A DNA stretch of 64,000 nucleotides from Bemisia tabaci (GCF_918797505.1 NC_092802.1:20915883-20979882); one strand, 5' to 3'; shown: positions 1 to 10,055, numbered from the stretch's first letter. Notes: generated by a model not told the origin, from the letters alone. Numbers and translations: made by a program.

Positions 1-157
1 TTCCTTGGAATTGCCGGACTTTTTAGATCAAATTACGAACAATATTCTCTGTAAATCATAAGACGAATATTTACAAATTTCTAGAAAATGCACGGTTCGT
101 CAAAGGGAATTTGGCAACGTTTAAAAGCTCATACGGCGTTTTTCCTTAGCATGGCAG
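1..157. mobile_element. Family C inverted-repeat element, right portion (cut by window edge)
   Basis: It carries the family core (TTTAGATCAAATTACGAAC), then GGAATTTGGCAACG and the right terminus (ATACGGCG, CCTTAGCATGGCAG). Complete copies (for example 56659-56914) are about 255 bp with inverted ends beginning CTGCCGTGCTAAGGAAGAAC and no coding capacity. The left end lies outside the window. Confidence 0.75.
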
Positions 158-1085
158 TAGAGGTTTCAAATCTTTCTTCTCGCGCGTCACTATGCAGCCG
201 ACATTTTTATGTTCAAGCTGCGTTGCGATTTCTGAAAAAATAATCTGTTTATTACTTCAAGGAGACAGAAAACTCTCCGAAAAATGGCAACACCTACTCA
301 ACATTCTACGATTCCGTTGAGTCCGTGGGAAACTCTCGAATCTGCGCGTAGGAAGCCTGTGAAAATGAACATAAAATGCTCGTAAAATGCAAAAACAAAT
401 TCGCAGTTAGGTGGCCTCCACTATCTGGCGAATCTGAATCGAACAATGCCCTGACGACCCTTAATTTTTAGAATAGCGCCAACGGATTGCACTGCTCATA
501 AAATTAGTCGAAGGATTTCGAATTACAAGTTACGACTGTAACCTTTACAAATTTGCCCCTGAAGGCTTCTCTGTCTGATATCATGTTGGGCCGATGAAGC
601 TTGTTTCTGAGTTGTGTTTACTTCGTTTCATTAGCTTTCCAGAAAAAAGAATTGAGGCTTATTTGATTATAATCATTGAGAGCTCCGAAGATAGCATTTG
701 GTTGCAGTCAGTTTGCCAGAAAATGATGGAAAGGCGGGGTTCAACCGAAAAACCATCTCCATTTAACTCAATATAGCCAATTACTTGTTTTTAAACTTCT
801 TGAGGAGATGATCAGTGGATGAAAAGTTTCTCGGGTCCAGGTTTTTTTCTAGTGAGACGAATTTTTGCAGAAGTACCTACTGAAACAAATTAATTGAAAA
901 TGTCCATATCATCCTTCGCATTGGGTTAGTACCACAATTTTAGGGGACAACCCCTAATACTTTACTTCCCGTGAGAATATTAAACAAGAAACGCAAAGTT
1001 TAGTGACCCATCCAGAGTTTTTCGAAACCGAGATCCTTTTGCCCCTAAACGGTTCGTACACATATTAACTCTTTTCCTCGTTAAA
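158..1085. other. No recognisable feature
   Basis: AT-rich unique-looking sequence. The only open frame (594-776, 60 codons) has no recognisable domain, splice context or codon signal. Confidence 0.5.
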
Positions 1086-1129
1086 AAATTCTAGCAAGCA
1101 CGTAGAGAGCCGTTCGGACAATTTAACCG

Positions 1130-1506
1130 GAGACACAAAACGGTACACGGATCCCGGTGCTGGGGCGCGCCCGGGGCGGAGGGCCCAGGGGGGGGGGGGG
1201 GTCTCGTCGAGGGGGCCCACTCGAGCCGTGCGGCGAAAATCCCGGGCGGATTTAGGGCGACAAAAACGGTTAATGAGTCATACGCGGCCCCGTTATAAAA
1301 TGGTCGCGGCGCGGGGCCCGTTGGATGGGGCGCGTGGCGGGCATCGGTGTCGCCGGTGTCAATAGCCGCGGTCACGAACGCGGTGACGATTGGGACGCCA
1401 AGGACGCACCGGCCGAAAGCCTGGTCAAGGTCGCCTCGGCACACATTTCGCTGCCCACGGCCCGAGGCGCCGGGCAGTGAATGCCGAAACCGCGGGTTGA
1501 TGAGCG
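1130..1506. other. CpG-rich island, no recognised exon
   Basis: Strong local rise in GC with a G run near 1187-1200 and many CpG dinucleotides. A 139-codon minus frame (1091-1510) reads through it, but it has low-complexity proline stretches and no domain, so it is treated as a GC by-product. Possible intronic regulatory DNA of the Sushi gene (its second intron). Confidence 0.45.
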
Positions 1507-1515
1507 GCATCGATT

Positions 1516-1826
1516 AGAGTCCCTTTATACTGAGAGTCAAGACAATGCGAATCCATTTCTGATTAATTAACCGGATTTTAGGCCTCCACAGTGTCACAAA
1601 CGGGAATAAAGATTACATTTTCACCAATTGCAAAGATTATAATCCGGAATGGACCGAGGAATTTCGGGTTCGACAAGGAACAAACGGAATGAGAGAAGGA
1701 ACGGAGAAAGGAATTTAAGAATGAGCCGATCAAAGATTACGGAAAACGTTCAATTTGTGTAATCTTTATTCCCGTTTGTGACTCCATGAGGGGTGTTGTC
1801 TTGACTCTCAGTATAAAGGGACTCTT
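1516..1826. mobile_element. Family T Mutator-like inverted-repeat element with 9-bp target duplication
   Basis: 311 bp beginning AGAGTCCCTTTATACTGAGA and ending in its complement. Inner arms share GGGAATAAAGATTACA and its complement. The flanks are direct GCATCGATT at 1507-1515 and 1827-1835, a perfect 9-bp duplication as made by Mutator-like transposases. There is no coding capacity. A half copy lies at 59489-59592. Confidence 0.8.
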
Positions 1827-1916
1827 GCATCGATTAGCGCGATGAATACTCCAAGGGTCATTACCACACGGCAAAGAAAAAAGAAGTTCGATTGTTCGAG
1901 CTGTGTGCGTTTGGTG

Positions 1917-2143
1917 CACTGGAAAAAAAACACATTGGATCTAGAGTCCAGACTCTTGAAAACATTGACAAGAAAAAGGACTCTTGATTCCAGCAGATTT
2001 AAGCTTAAATCAAAAGGAAATCCGCTCAAATTAAGATGCTTGGTTCTTGATTTAAGCTTAAATCCGATTGAATCAAGAGTATTTTTTCTTGTCGATGTTT
2101 TTAAGAGTCTGATTTCTAAATCCAATGTGTTTTTTTCCCAGTG
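1917..2143. mobile_element. Family A (CACTGG) foldback MITE
   Basis: About 227 bp that folds back almost end to end. It starts CACTGGAAAAAAAACACATT and runs through GATCTAGAGTCCAGACTCTT, ACAAGAAAAA and TTTAAGCTTAAATC, then the complement back to CCCAGTG. Internal open frames on both strands are by-products of the palindrome. CACTG termini with apparent 2-bp duplications suggest a CACTA-like transposase. Confidence 0.85.
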
Positions 2144-2183
2144 CATTGAACGGTGAAACTAGAAAAGCGGGTATCTTATTTAC

Positions 2184-2413
2184 TTATGGGAAATAAAACA
2201 CATTGGATCTAGAGTCCAGACTCTTGAAAACGTTGACAAGAAAAAGGACTCTTGATTTAAGCAGATTTAAGCTTAAGTCAAAAGGAAATCCGCTCAAATT
2301 AAGAGGCTTGGTTCTTGATTTAAGCTTAAATCTGATCGAATCAAGAGTATTTTTTCTTGTCGGTGTTTTTACGAGTCTGGACTCTAGATCCAATGTGTTT
2401 TTTTTTTCCAGGG
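2184..2413. mobile_element. Family A MITE, degenerate termini
   Basis: Same foldback body as the copy just upstream (GATCTAGAGTCCAGACTCTT and complement), with mutated ends (TTATGGG left, CCAGGG right). The two copies lie 40 bp apart in the same arrangement. Confidence 0.8.
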
Positions 2414-2445
2414 TGCGTCCTATGCAATCTGACGCACGAAGACAA

Positions 2446-2568
2446 CTGCCGTGATAGCGATGAGAGCAGTAAGCGTCTAATTTTCGAAATCGAGTTCCCT
2501 TCACAATTCGTCTAATCTCTTTTATATGAAATCACTGAAATACCTAAAACAGCAAAATTGATCTTACT
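2446..2568 (+). repeat. Family Y fragment
   Basis: ACTGCCGTGATAGCGATGAG followed by TTTTCGAAATCGAGTT and AATTCGTCTAA. It matches the left end of the family Y element at 6078-6639 over about 120 bp. Confidence 0.6.
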
Positions 2569-2579
2569 CGCATAAAAAC

Positions 2580-2690
2580 GAGGAAAATTTGGCGAGAAAA
2601 TATACTCTTGACTCAATCGAAATTTTGCTTGAAACACTAGAAGAAATTCTGCTTAAATCAATAGGCCGTCGATTCAAGCAAACATCCTGA
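2580..2690. mobile_element. Family A relic
   Basis: Retains ATACTCTTGACTCAATCGA, TTTTGCTTGAA and TCTGCTTAAATC in family A order, but both termini are lost. Confidence 0.4.
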
Positions 2691-3108
2691 AGGTATAGTT
2701 TCGACTTTCCTATTGTTTTTGTGAACGAGGAGTAGAAAGACATTTGAGGGAAGTTGTAGAGACCATTAGGGTGTTTTCTGCTGACAACATAAAACATATG
2801 TATGGAAAAATAATGTAGTTAGACTGACTCCCGGTCAAATCCTTCAAATATTCATGACGTGAAACTGAGAGTTGATTTCCAAACCCAATTTCTACATACA
2901 GTGAGGAAGATATTGGTGCGATGTCTAAAACATTGTTCGTGCGAGGAAAGATGTTTTCTTGTGATAACATTTCACTCTCGACACTGTCCGATTCAATTTC
3001 TTTCCGCAAACTAAACCTTAAATGTGAAAACAGCATAACAACGATATAATCCAAATGTAAAACCCCGGTGATTACACCCAGGTCTTCAATTTCAATTTCA
3101 ATCCTCAT

Positions 3109-3266
3109 CAGTAGCGAGGCGTGAACGATCGATTATCGATATTTCCCCATTTGAAGCTACGATGAAGAATCGATTATTAAGGTGTTCGTTGCGGACACCC
3201 TGCCAATCGATACATTTCCATAGGTTTAAATAGGCTTGATCGATGTATCGCAAATCACGGCGGTCC
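3109..3266. mobile_element. Family D hAT-like MITE, copy in first tandem unit
   Basis: Begins CAGTAGCGAGGCGTGAACGA and carries ATCGATTATCGATATTTCCC, GGTGTTCGTTGCGGACACCC and CCATAGGTTTAAAT in family order. The right terminus has diverged (AAATCACGGCGG instead of AAGCACGCCACGCC). Confidence 0.7.
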
Positions 3267-3451
3267 GACAACGCCCGGCGCAGCGAGGAAAGCTGTTTTC
3301 TTGTGATAACATTTCACTCTCAGCTCTATATCCGATTCAATTTCTTTCCGCAAACTAAACCGTAGATGTGAAAACAGCATATCAACGATATAATCCAAAT
3401 GTAAAACCCGGTGTTTATACCCAGCTCTTCAATCTCAATTTCAATCCTCGT

Positions 3452-3610
3452 CAGTGGCGAGGCGTGAACGATCGATTATCGATATTTCCCCATTTGAAGC
3501 TATGGTGAAGAATCGATTATAAGGTGTTCGTTGCGGACACCCTGCTAATCGATACTTTTCCATAGGTTTAAACGGCAGCTCAATCGATGTATCGCGAATC
3601 ACGGCGGTCC
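3452..3610. mobile_element. Family D hAT-like MITE, copy in second tandem unit
   Basis: CAGTGGCGAGGCGTGAACGA at the left and the same divergent right end as the copy 342 bp upstream. It was therefore duplicated with its flank, not inserted independently. Confidence 0.72.
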
Positions 3611-3965
3611 GACAACGCCCGGAGCAGCGAGGAGAGTGATATGACTTGCAAGTTCTCACACTGGATCGCATCGCATTGTCGCGACCGCGCGCGGCTCGTG
3701 TGAACGTGGTCGCGGATTCGCACCTCCGACAATTCAACTTTCTTCTCAGAGCTCCTCCCGAGCGCGGGTAAAAGCGCGGACCTGCGCGAGCTTTTCGTGG
3801 GGAGGATACGCGGTTTTCCTTTGACGAGACGGATTTCCAGAGAAACCTAGGGCGCGGTCCCACAATTTCAGCCCCGCCACGCGGAGATTCATTTTCAGAC
3901 ATAAATTGATAAATGCTCCTCTGACGGTGCGCGCAACCGGTTGTTTTTTCGAGTGCTGACTTGGC
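3611..3965. other. CpG-rich stretch
   Basis: GC-rich sequence with clustered CpG. Two overlapping minus-strand frames (3441-3902 and 3746-3967) cross it without any recognisable domain or splice context. Confidence 0.35.
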
Positions 3966-4040
3966 ACATCGAGCGGGGACTTAACTTCCGCGAACTACGA
4001 TCAAAACACGAAAAATTCGTAAGTCGATGTTCTTTGGCAA

Positions 4041-4298
4041 AAGAAATTATAGCCAAAATGTGCTTGATCTCTACTGGTTTATTTTTCTTGCCAAGCGTTT
4101 AAGTCTCCAAGATTGCATGAAATGCGTGGGGATTAGAGCCTCCCAAAACAAGCTCATTCCTTGCCTCAAAAGAAATTATAGCCAAAATGTGCTTGATCTC
4201 TACTGGTTTATTTTTCTTGCCAAGCGTTTAAGTCTCCAAGATTGCATGAAATGCGTGGGGATTAGAACCTCCCAAAACAAGATCATTTGCCTCTTTTC
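4041..4298 (+). repeat. 129-bp tandem duplication containing the family G motif
   Basis: AAGAAATTATAGCCAAAATG recurs at an offset of 129 bp, near-identical. Each unit holds AAGCGTTTAAGTCTCCAAGA, a motif seen at several other places (7.5, 10.4-10.8, 28.0 and 54.3 kb). The 110-codon frame across both units is a by-product. Confidence 0.8.
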
Positions 4299-4888
4299 TG
4301 CAAAGGTGTATTCAAAGCTATTTCCTGAGATTAGCTTGGCCCCAAGTAGGGTTCGATAATCTCTGCGACAAAAACTCCGCGAAAATTGTGAAAAATTTTC
4401 CACAATTTTAAGTCCGTAAAAATTGTGGAAAGCCATCGGACTTCTTCCCCTTTCTTTTTCTGGCGATGTCCGGCATAGAAATAGTTAAATAAGTGTCGAT
4501 TGAGCCCTTTCTGCTGCCATTATAAAATTTTCTTGCCACCGGTTGACCAAAAGACCTGACGGCTGAAAAAATAAAGGTCGTCACTTTCTGTGGAAGCACT
4601 TTTTCAGCTCGCGTGAAATGGTGGAAAGCAATTAAGGTTTATCGACCCCCGACTCCAAATTTTCAAGGAGTGTGGGAGTTTTGTATTTTGTCTTCCCATT
4701 ACAAAAGAGGGTTTTAGAGGATGGTCTTAGAAAACTATTGGAAAATTACCTGTTTTAGATTCATATTTGAGGAATATTATAAAATTGAACAAATTAGGTC
4801 GCGCAAAATTTAGTCGAGTTGATGCCTGTTAAATTCGCTTACTCGCCGTTGCCACGCAGACATCAGTCAAAAACGATTCGAAATCATT

Positions 4889-5534
4889 CACTGGAAAAAA
4901 AAAAAAACACATTGGATCTAGAGTCCAGACTCTTAAAAGCATTGACAAGGAAAAATACTCTAGTTTTACTCGGATTTAAGCTTAAATCAAAAGGAAATCC
5001 GCTCAAATTAAGAGGCTTGGTTCTTGATTTAAGCAAAAATCCGATTGAATCAAGAGTATTTTTTCTTGTCGATGTTTTTAAGAGTCTGAACTCTAGATCC
5101 AATGTGTTCAGTGAAAAAAAATCTCGGTGTATTTACTAAGAAAAGGGTAAAATTACCAAGAATTCAGGGTTCTATTTGATCCCAGTTTTTTCTTGGTAAA
5201 ATTACCATTTATGGAATTGGTAATTTTACCGAGAAATCTCGGTAAAATTTTTGAACTTTCTCGGTAATTTCACTGGACCTTGGTAAAAACGCCAATATTT
5301 TTTATCGACTGTGGTAGAATTACCCAGATGAAATGGCAAAGTTTCCGGGAATCGATTACCAATAAAAGTGGTATTCTTACCTGAAAAAAACAGTAAAAAT
5401 ACCGGTTTTTAGGTAAGCCTACCAGTCTGTCTTGGTAAAATTACCAATAATTGGTAAAAAAAGTGATATGGTAAAGGTACCAACGGACCTGGTAAAAACG
5501 CCGAAAATTTTTTTTCAGTGTTTTTTTTCCCACT
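4889..5534. mobile_element. Family A MITE split by a nested family B element
   Basis: Starts CACTGGAAAA at 4889 and is a normal family A copy as far as ATCCAATGTGTT (about 5108). It resumes after 5520 as TTTTTTTTCCCACTG. The T-rich right terminus is interrupted by the element at 5109-5520, so B jumped into an existing A. Confidence 0.8.
5109..5520. mobile_element. Family B (GGTAA-rich, CACTG-ended) MITE, nested
   Basis: About 412 bp matching 6973-7387. The ends are CAGTGAAAAAAAATCTCGG and TTTTTTTTCAGTG. The body is filled with GGTAAAATTACC-type inverted motifs. Ending in an A-rich tract after CACTG links it to families A and P. The left terminus has C to G at the fourth base relative to the other copy. 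Confidence 0.8.
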
Positions 5535-5639
5535 GAATATTTACGAGCACGAAGCGGCAATAACCCGCTGAAAAGCACGCGAGTACTTTGAGCTCCGTTC
5601 GAGAGTAATTCGTATCATAATTGATATTTTATTTATTTC

Positions 5640-5930
5640 GGGCCGCTCTGCATTCTCTAATTAGCACCCTGGCCGAAGCCCCGCCTCGCCCCCCCCCCCC
5701 CCCCACCTGACCCCCTCGGGAGCTCCCTCTAAATTGTTCACGAAACGTTCGCACGGAATGCCGAGCGGACACGTTTTGAAGAGGCTGCGCGGGCCATTGT
5801 TAACGCGCTCTGATTTATCGCCCACTTTCCCGTTGGATTCCCGATTAATTCGAGGTTTTCTCGAGGAGATCCGGCAACGTCGTGGAAGGTGAGATCCATG
5901 GAGCCGCGGGCCGGCCGCACTTCTCACTTC
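5640..5930. other. CpG-rich island with a C homopolymer
   Basis: GC-rich block with a C run near 5688-5703, inside the region downstream of the Sushi exon. It contains GATTAATTCGAGG and other unique sequence. No exon with plausible splice sites or domain was found. Confidence 0.4.
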
Positions 5931-6040
5931 GGAGTACCGTTTTTGGAGGAATTTATCAAATTAAGAGATGCAAAGTTGCTCGGACGTCCCCGGAAGGAGA
6001 CGGTTTAAACCGAACCGACGTTGTCAAATTTTTACCCCCT

Positions 6041-6070
6041 GGATCCGCCTGTGTTGGGAAATTCATGAAC
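6041..6070 (+). repeat. 30-bp direct repeat flanking family Y, left copy
   Basis: GATCCGCCTGTG...TTCATGAAC, repeated at 6644-6673 with two differences. The copies bracket the family Y element but are too long to be an ordinary target duplication. Confidence 0.7.
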
Positions 6071-6077
6071 ACTACTG

Positions 6078-6639
6078 TCGTGATAGCGAAGAGAGCCGTA
6101 AGTGAAAATTTTCGAAATCGAGTTTTCTTCAAAATTCGTCTAAACTCTTTTAAATGAAATTACTGAGACAGGTAAAACGGCAAAATTCATCCTAATTTAA
6201 TGGAAACAAGACGTATGAGAAAGCCGTAAGTGCACAAAAAATGACATAGTCTTTTTCAAGACAGCCGCAGGTGCATGAGAGCCAATGAAAACAATGCTTT
6301 CCAGAAAGGTGCCGCCCCCTTCTGCCAATTTCTAACCTGAAAATGTGTTTGTTGTGCGTCCAAAACGCAACCACGAAAGCATGCAGAAGATAGCACTTAC
6401 GGCTGTCTTGCCTAACAATAACCTAGCATGAAAATGAAAAATACTCTTTTTATGTAACGGAAATAAAATCAGTCGATTTTAAATCATCTATACGATTTCT
6501 AGGAGTCTTCTGGACGATTAGTGGCAATTTGACCAAAAACGAAGGCTTCTTTCAATAAAATGTTCTTGTCAGAAGCTTCTGGGCCTGTTTTCTCAAAACT
6601 TCATTTTTGCACTTACGGCTCTCTTCGCTATCACGGCAG
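6078..6639. mobile_element. Family Y inverted-repeat element with an inner copy
   Basis: The left end (CTGTCGTGATAGCGAAGAGA then GCCGTAAGTG) and right end (CACTTACGGCTCTCTTCGCT then ATCACGGCAG) are inverted repeats of about 30 bp. A second inverted pair built on GCCGTAAGTGC lies inside at about 6220-6404. It suggests an element within an element or an internal rearrangement. No coding sequence. Confidence 0.65.
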
Positions 6640-6643
6640 CTCT

Positions 6644-6673
6644 GTATCCGCCTGTGCTGGGAAATTCATGAAC
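6644..6673 (+). repeat. 30-bp direct repeat flanking family Y, right copy
   Basis: GTATCCGCCTGTGCTGGGAA followed by ATTCATGAAC, matching 6041-6070 at 28 of 30 positions. It lies 33 bp from the Sushi exon donor, inside the following intron. Confidence 0.7.
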
Positions 6674-6705
6674 TAATTTTGCCTGTAAATGAACAATAAA
6701 CTTAC

Positions 6706-6888
6706 CACAAAATGGGATTCCTTCGGGGACCCACTGTCCAGTCTTGTCGCAGACCCTCCTGGAGGGCCCGAGGAGTTCGAAGCCCCGTTCACACGTGTAA
6801 GTGGCCACGGTGCCCACTCCCAACGACTCGTTCGAGAAAAACACTGACGAGTGAGCCGGAGCCCCCGGAAACCGACATCGGGCTTCTC
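6706..6888 (-). CDS. Internal exon encoding one complete Sushi (CCP) domain, furrowed-like
   Basis: On the minus strand a polypyrimidine-rich acceptor (TTGTTTGTTTCAG) ends at 6889 and a consensus donor (GTAAGT) begins at 6705. The 183-bp exon between them is phase 1 at both ends, the classic symmetric module for extracellular domains. Its roughly 61 residues contain the four CCP cysteines at about positions 4, 32, 46 and 60, the conserved Trp at 52, and the motifs CRFPGAPAHSS, ATYTCERGFELLGP and GIPFC. CCP domains mediate adhesion or complement-like binding outside the cell. The wording resembles the first Sushi domain of insect furrowed, where a fucolectin-like domain and a C-type lectin follow. 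No exon for those domains was found between 1 and 6705, so they should lie beyond the left edge. Domain assignment is strong; orthology is inferred from recall of the family. Confidence 0.88.
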
Positions 6889-6972
6889 CTGAAACAAACA
6901 AAAACAACAAAAATCAGTCATTTTGAACCTTGTCTGCGTATTCCATTAACATGGATTCAAATAGGACATTCA

Positions 6973-7387
6973 CACTGAAAAAAAAAATCTCGGTGTATTT
7001 GCTAAGAAAAGGGTAAAATTACCAAGAATTCAGGGTTCTATTTGATCCCGGTTTTTTTTCGGTAAAATTACCATTTATGGAAGTGGTAATTTTACCGAGA
7101 AATCTCGGTAGAATGATTGATCTTTCTCGGTAATTTTGCTGGACCTTGGTAAAAACGCCAATATTTTTTATCGACTGTGGTAGAATTACCGAGATAAAAT
7201 GGCAAAGTTACCGGGAATTGATTACCAATAAAAGTGGTATTCTTACCTAAAAAACCAGTAAAAATACCGGTTTTTAGATGAGCTTATCAGTCTGTCTTGG
7301 TAAACTTACCAATAATTGGTAAGAAAAAGTGAGATGGTAAAGGTACCAACGGAACTTGATAAAAAAGCTGAGAATTTTTTTTCAGTG
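6973..7387. mobile_element. Family B MITE with 6-bp flanking duplication
   Basis: 415 bp from CACTGAAAAAAAAAATCTCG to TTTTTTTTCAGTG. CATTCA flanks it directly at 6967-6972 and 7388-7393. Internal GGTAA/TTACC motifs recur more than a dozen times in both orientations. It lies 84 bp upstream of the Sushi exon acceptor on the minus strand. Confidence 0.85.
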
Positions 7388-7525
7388 CATTCATGATTCA
7401 ACAAGGATTTCATAAAAAAAACGAAGAGGTGACTATCATGATCGAAAACTTTCAGTTACAGCGTTGCGCGGTCAATCAACACGAGTTCATTTTTCTTAAC
7501 GAGCGTTAGAGTCTCCAAGATTATA

Positions 7526-7821
7526 CAGGGTGTCTCAATCCCAAAAGCCCTTACTTCGTCTATTTAAATTTTTTATTAGCTTTTGAAACGAAACTTTGGG
7601 AATACTTCTCGGGCACAGAGAATTACTAACTGTTCCGCGTATCAAAAATTGATGGGGGTGACTTGTCTCAGAGGATGCCCCCAAAATTTTTGGATACGCC
7701 AAAAAGAGAATTCTTTTTGACCTAGCAACATTCGCCAAGTTTCGTTTCAAAAGCTCAGTTAGAACACATTTTCAAAGAGAGGGGCGCGGGGTGAGGGTGT
7801 AAGGACTCGAGGGACAATCTG
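7526..7821. mobile_element. Family U element with TA target duplication
   Basis: Ends CAGGGTGTCTCAATCCC and, inverted, CAGATTGTCCCTCGAGTCC. Both sides have TA (7524-7525 and 7822-7823). An inner inverted pair contains TTTTGAAACGAAACTT. It sits inside a family G motif (GTCTCCAAGATTATA) that is cut by the insertion. TA duplication suggests a Tc1/mariner-type or related transposase. Confidence 0.65.
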
Positions 7822-8699
7822 TATACTTTAGACCTACGGCAAAAGAAATTATTGATTCTGTTACAAATGTCGAATAATTAAAAAAACAGCTAAGATCAAG
7901 ATCCTAAAGTCTTTTGCATTTAATGTTGCAAAAAAGAGCCAAATCGCCTAACATTTTTTCCCAAAAAAAATATTATCTCATAACACCGGATGCCGTACGG
8001 ATTTTGAACAAACCTAAGATTCACCTGCCCTGAAAGATCTTCGCAAACTATAGCTATTGCAAGGGGACAAGTAAATGTTCCCGTCATAATAGATTACGAC
8101 ATAATCTTTCGAACATCATCCACGGCAACGGAAGCACCCATCTACGCATTAAAATGTACTTTGCTCGAAAATAGCTGCGAAGAAAATGGAGAAAAACGAG
8201 CAAAGCGGGAAAATTGTAAAGATTGCGCAATCCGTGAAAGTCGCGTGGATAACGATGCTCTCGGTATCACAAAAGCTTTGGTCTATCCACGGCTGCCAAA
8301 TTTAACATGTTGATGCAACCGAGAGTCTCATTTTGTGACGGATCCAGGCAAAATAGCCTCTAAAATGGGGGGAAAATTAAATTGGATACCATATCACAGT
8401 TTACAGAGGTTCAATAAAGTTCTATAACATTGAGGTTTGCAGACATTTTGAACGAGGGGAGGGGGGGGGGTCGATTATCTTTAACCTACCCACCGCGGGG
8501 CCTGGGGAATATTTTCTTTTGTTTTTTTACTTTCTCGCTACCCTAGTTTTATGTCCGGCACCCTACTCTTGGTATTCAGCTTAAATTTTGATAGAGCGAT
8601 TCCTGAGGAATATTAAATACCACAGACATTTCTGACCTAACTAACCTAAAATATTCTACCTCATTTCTGTCATCGGTTCCAAAACATCGAAGCCTTCAA
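7822..8699. other. No recognisable feature
   Basis: AT-rich unique sequence with a short G run near 8459-8470. No frame with domain or splice support. Confidence 0.45.
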
Positions 8700-9130
8700 A
8701 CTAGGTCACCGAGCCTCGGTCCATTTCTGCGAGGAATCCGATCCGACGATCCCCGAACTCCGGACGTCCGCCATGAATCCGGGGTCCGCCCGTGAGGAGA
8801 AGTCGGAGGGGTCGGAAGGAAGGGGGGGTGCTTCTACGCAGGACGGAAAACCAATATCCACGACGCGACGCGACGGCTAACATATTCATCTCGATCATGA
8901 AAGTGAAATTATCTGCTCATCAATTGTCAGGCGAGCTCATTAAAACCGTATTAGCTCTATTGAATACACAGACGCCACCGCGCCGCGACGCCGTGGTGGG
9001 TGCGCCAGAGGAGGAGGGGGTCTTTTCACACCGTTTCCTCATCCCGCGTCGATCGGGTCCCGGCGGCCGGAAAACGGGAGGATGCAATTGCTACTTAGAA
9101 TTCCTGGCCATTGGAGAATACGTGTGAGAG
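8700..9130. other. CpG-rich island, no recognised exon
   Basis: GC-rich flanks (GGACGTCCGCC, GACGCCGTGGTGG) surround an AT-rich core containing CATTAAAACCGTATTAGCTC. That pattern is often seen in conserved intronic regulatory DNA. Overlapping frames on both strands show no domain. Confidence 0.4.
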
Positions 9131-9488
9131 TGTGTGAGTAATATCTCCCAAGAACAAAGGGAAGCCGCCGGGCTACGTTTGGCGGGTTGCATACGTTTCC
9201 GGTTATCTCCCATACATTTAGTACAGTGACATACATTTAATACTTTTTTCCATAATTTAAAATGTGATTCTGCCGAACAAATTTGTTTCTTTCGATAAAA
9301 CTTGCCAAAATATTCAACTGAAAATTCCACGCCTAGAATAAATTCACTTTCTCATGTAAAAAAATCAACTTTTTTAAGTCCTCCGCTATACGATCCCGTG
9401 TGTTTTCGGGAGTTACGAACATTTAACCTCAAACCCATGGCCAGGTATTGGGAGATGGTATTGGAGGATGCGACGCGACGAAGCGTCG

Positions 9489-9720
9489 CACAGTGTATCG
9501 AGTCGATGAGAGAGGTCGGACAAAATTTGGAATTTTTAAAAGCTTGTAACTCCGTTTATACAAAACTATGAGGTCCTGGAAGTGGCTTTATGGAATTCTT
9601 CGTAAAATTTTCTTCTGTGAGCACCCCTTAAAATTTATGATATGCCGAAATAAACATCAAATTTTGCAGTTTCAGTCAAAATTTTATGTTCGACCTCTCT
9701 TATTGACTCGATCCACTGTG
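9489..9720 (+). mobile_element. Family F Transib-like MITE, copy 1
   Basis: 232 bp with ends CACAGTGTATCGAGTCGATG and, inverted, CACAGTGGATCGAGTCAATA. The heptamer CACAGTG equals the V(D)J signal heptamer and is typical of Transib ends. CGTCG flanks both sides (9484-9488 and 9721-9725), a 5-bp duplication as Transib makes. No transposase is encoded. Confidence 0.8.
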
Positions 9721-9725
9721 CGTCG

Positions 9726-9943
9726 CACAGTGTATCGAGTCAATGAGAGAGGTCGGACATGACTTCTATAGGACTTGATGTTTATTTTGTCACATTTTAA
9801 ATTTTAAGGGGTGTTCCTGGAAGAAAATTTCACGAAAAAACCAATGGAGCCACTTTTAGAACCTCAAAATTTGTAAATGGAGTTACAAGCTTTTAAAAAT
9901 TCCAAATTGTGTCCGACCTCTCCTATTGACTCGATCCACTGTG
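9726..9943 (-). mobile_element. Family F Transib-like MITE, copy 2, inverted and abutting copy 1
   Basis: Begins CACAGTGTATCGAGTCAATG and ends GATCCACTGTG. The body is the reverse complement of copy 1 (GGGGTG and AAGCTTTTAAAAATTCC in opposite order). CGTCG flanks both sides (9721-9725 shared with copy 1, and 9944-9948). The pair forms a palindrome of about 450 bp with only 5 bp between the units. Confidence 0.8.
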
Positions 9944-10055
9944 CGTCGGCGATGACGACTGATGCCAGATCTCGGTCGGTAGTTCAACTCTTCATGTGTC
10001 GTAGATAGTCATTTCGACGGTTGAATCTGACCGATGGCATGTTGGTGGCTCGCCG

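Larger units (their letters stand above)
2943..3634 (+). repeat. 342-bp tandem duplication, two copies
   Basis: Sequence from GCGAGGAAAGATGTTTTCTT repeats from about 3285 (GCGAGGAAAGCTGTTTTCTT), an offset of 342 bp, with about 90% identity by eye. Each unit contains a family D element. The joints share GCGAGGA, consistent with unequal exchange or slippage at microhomology. Confidence 0.75.

Noticed and set aside
1808..2504. Overlapping frames of 80-112 codons on both strands with ESRLLKT and KSKGNPLKLRG motifs
   Set aside because: They are translations of the family A palindrome and recur wherever that MITE occurs; no evidence of coding.
3100..3115. Second CTGATGA box on the minus strand followed by GAAA
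   Set aside because: No stem II between the boxes and no pairing arms, so not a hammerhead.
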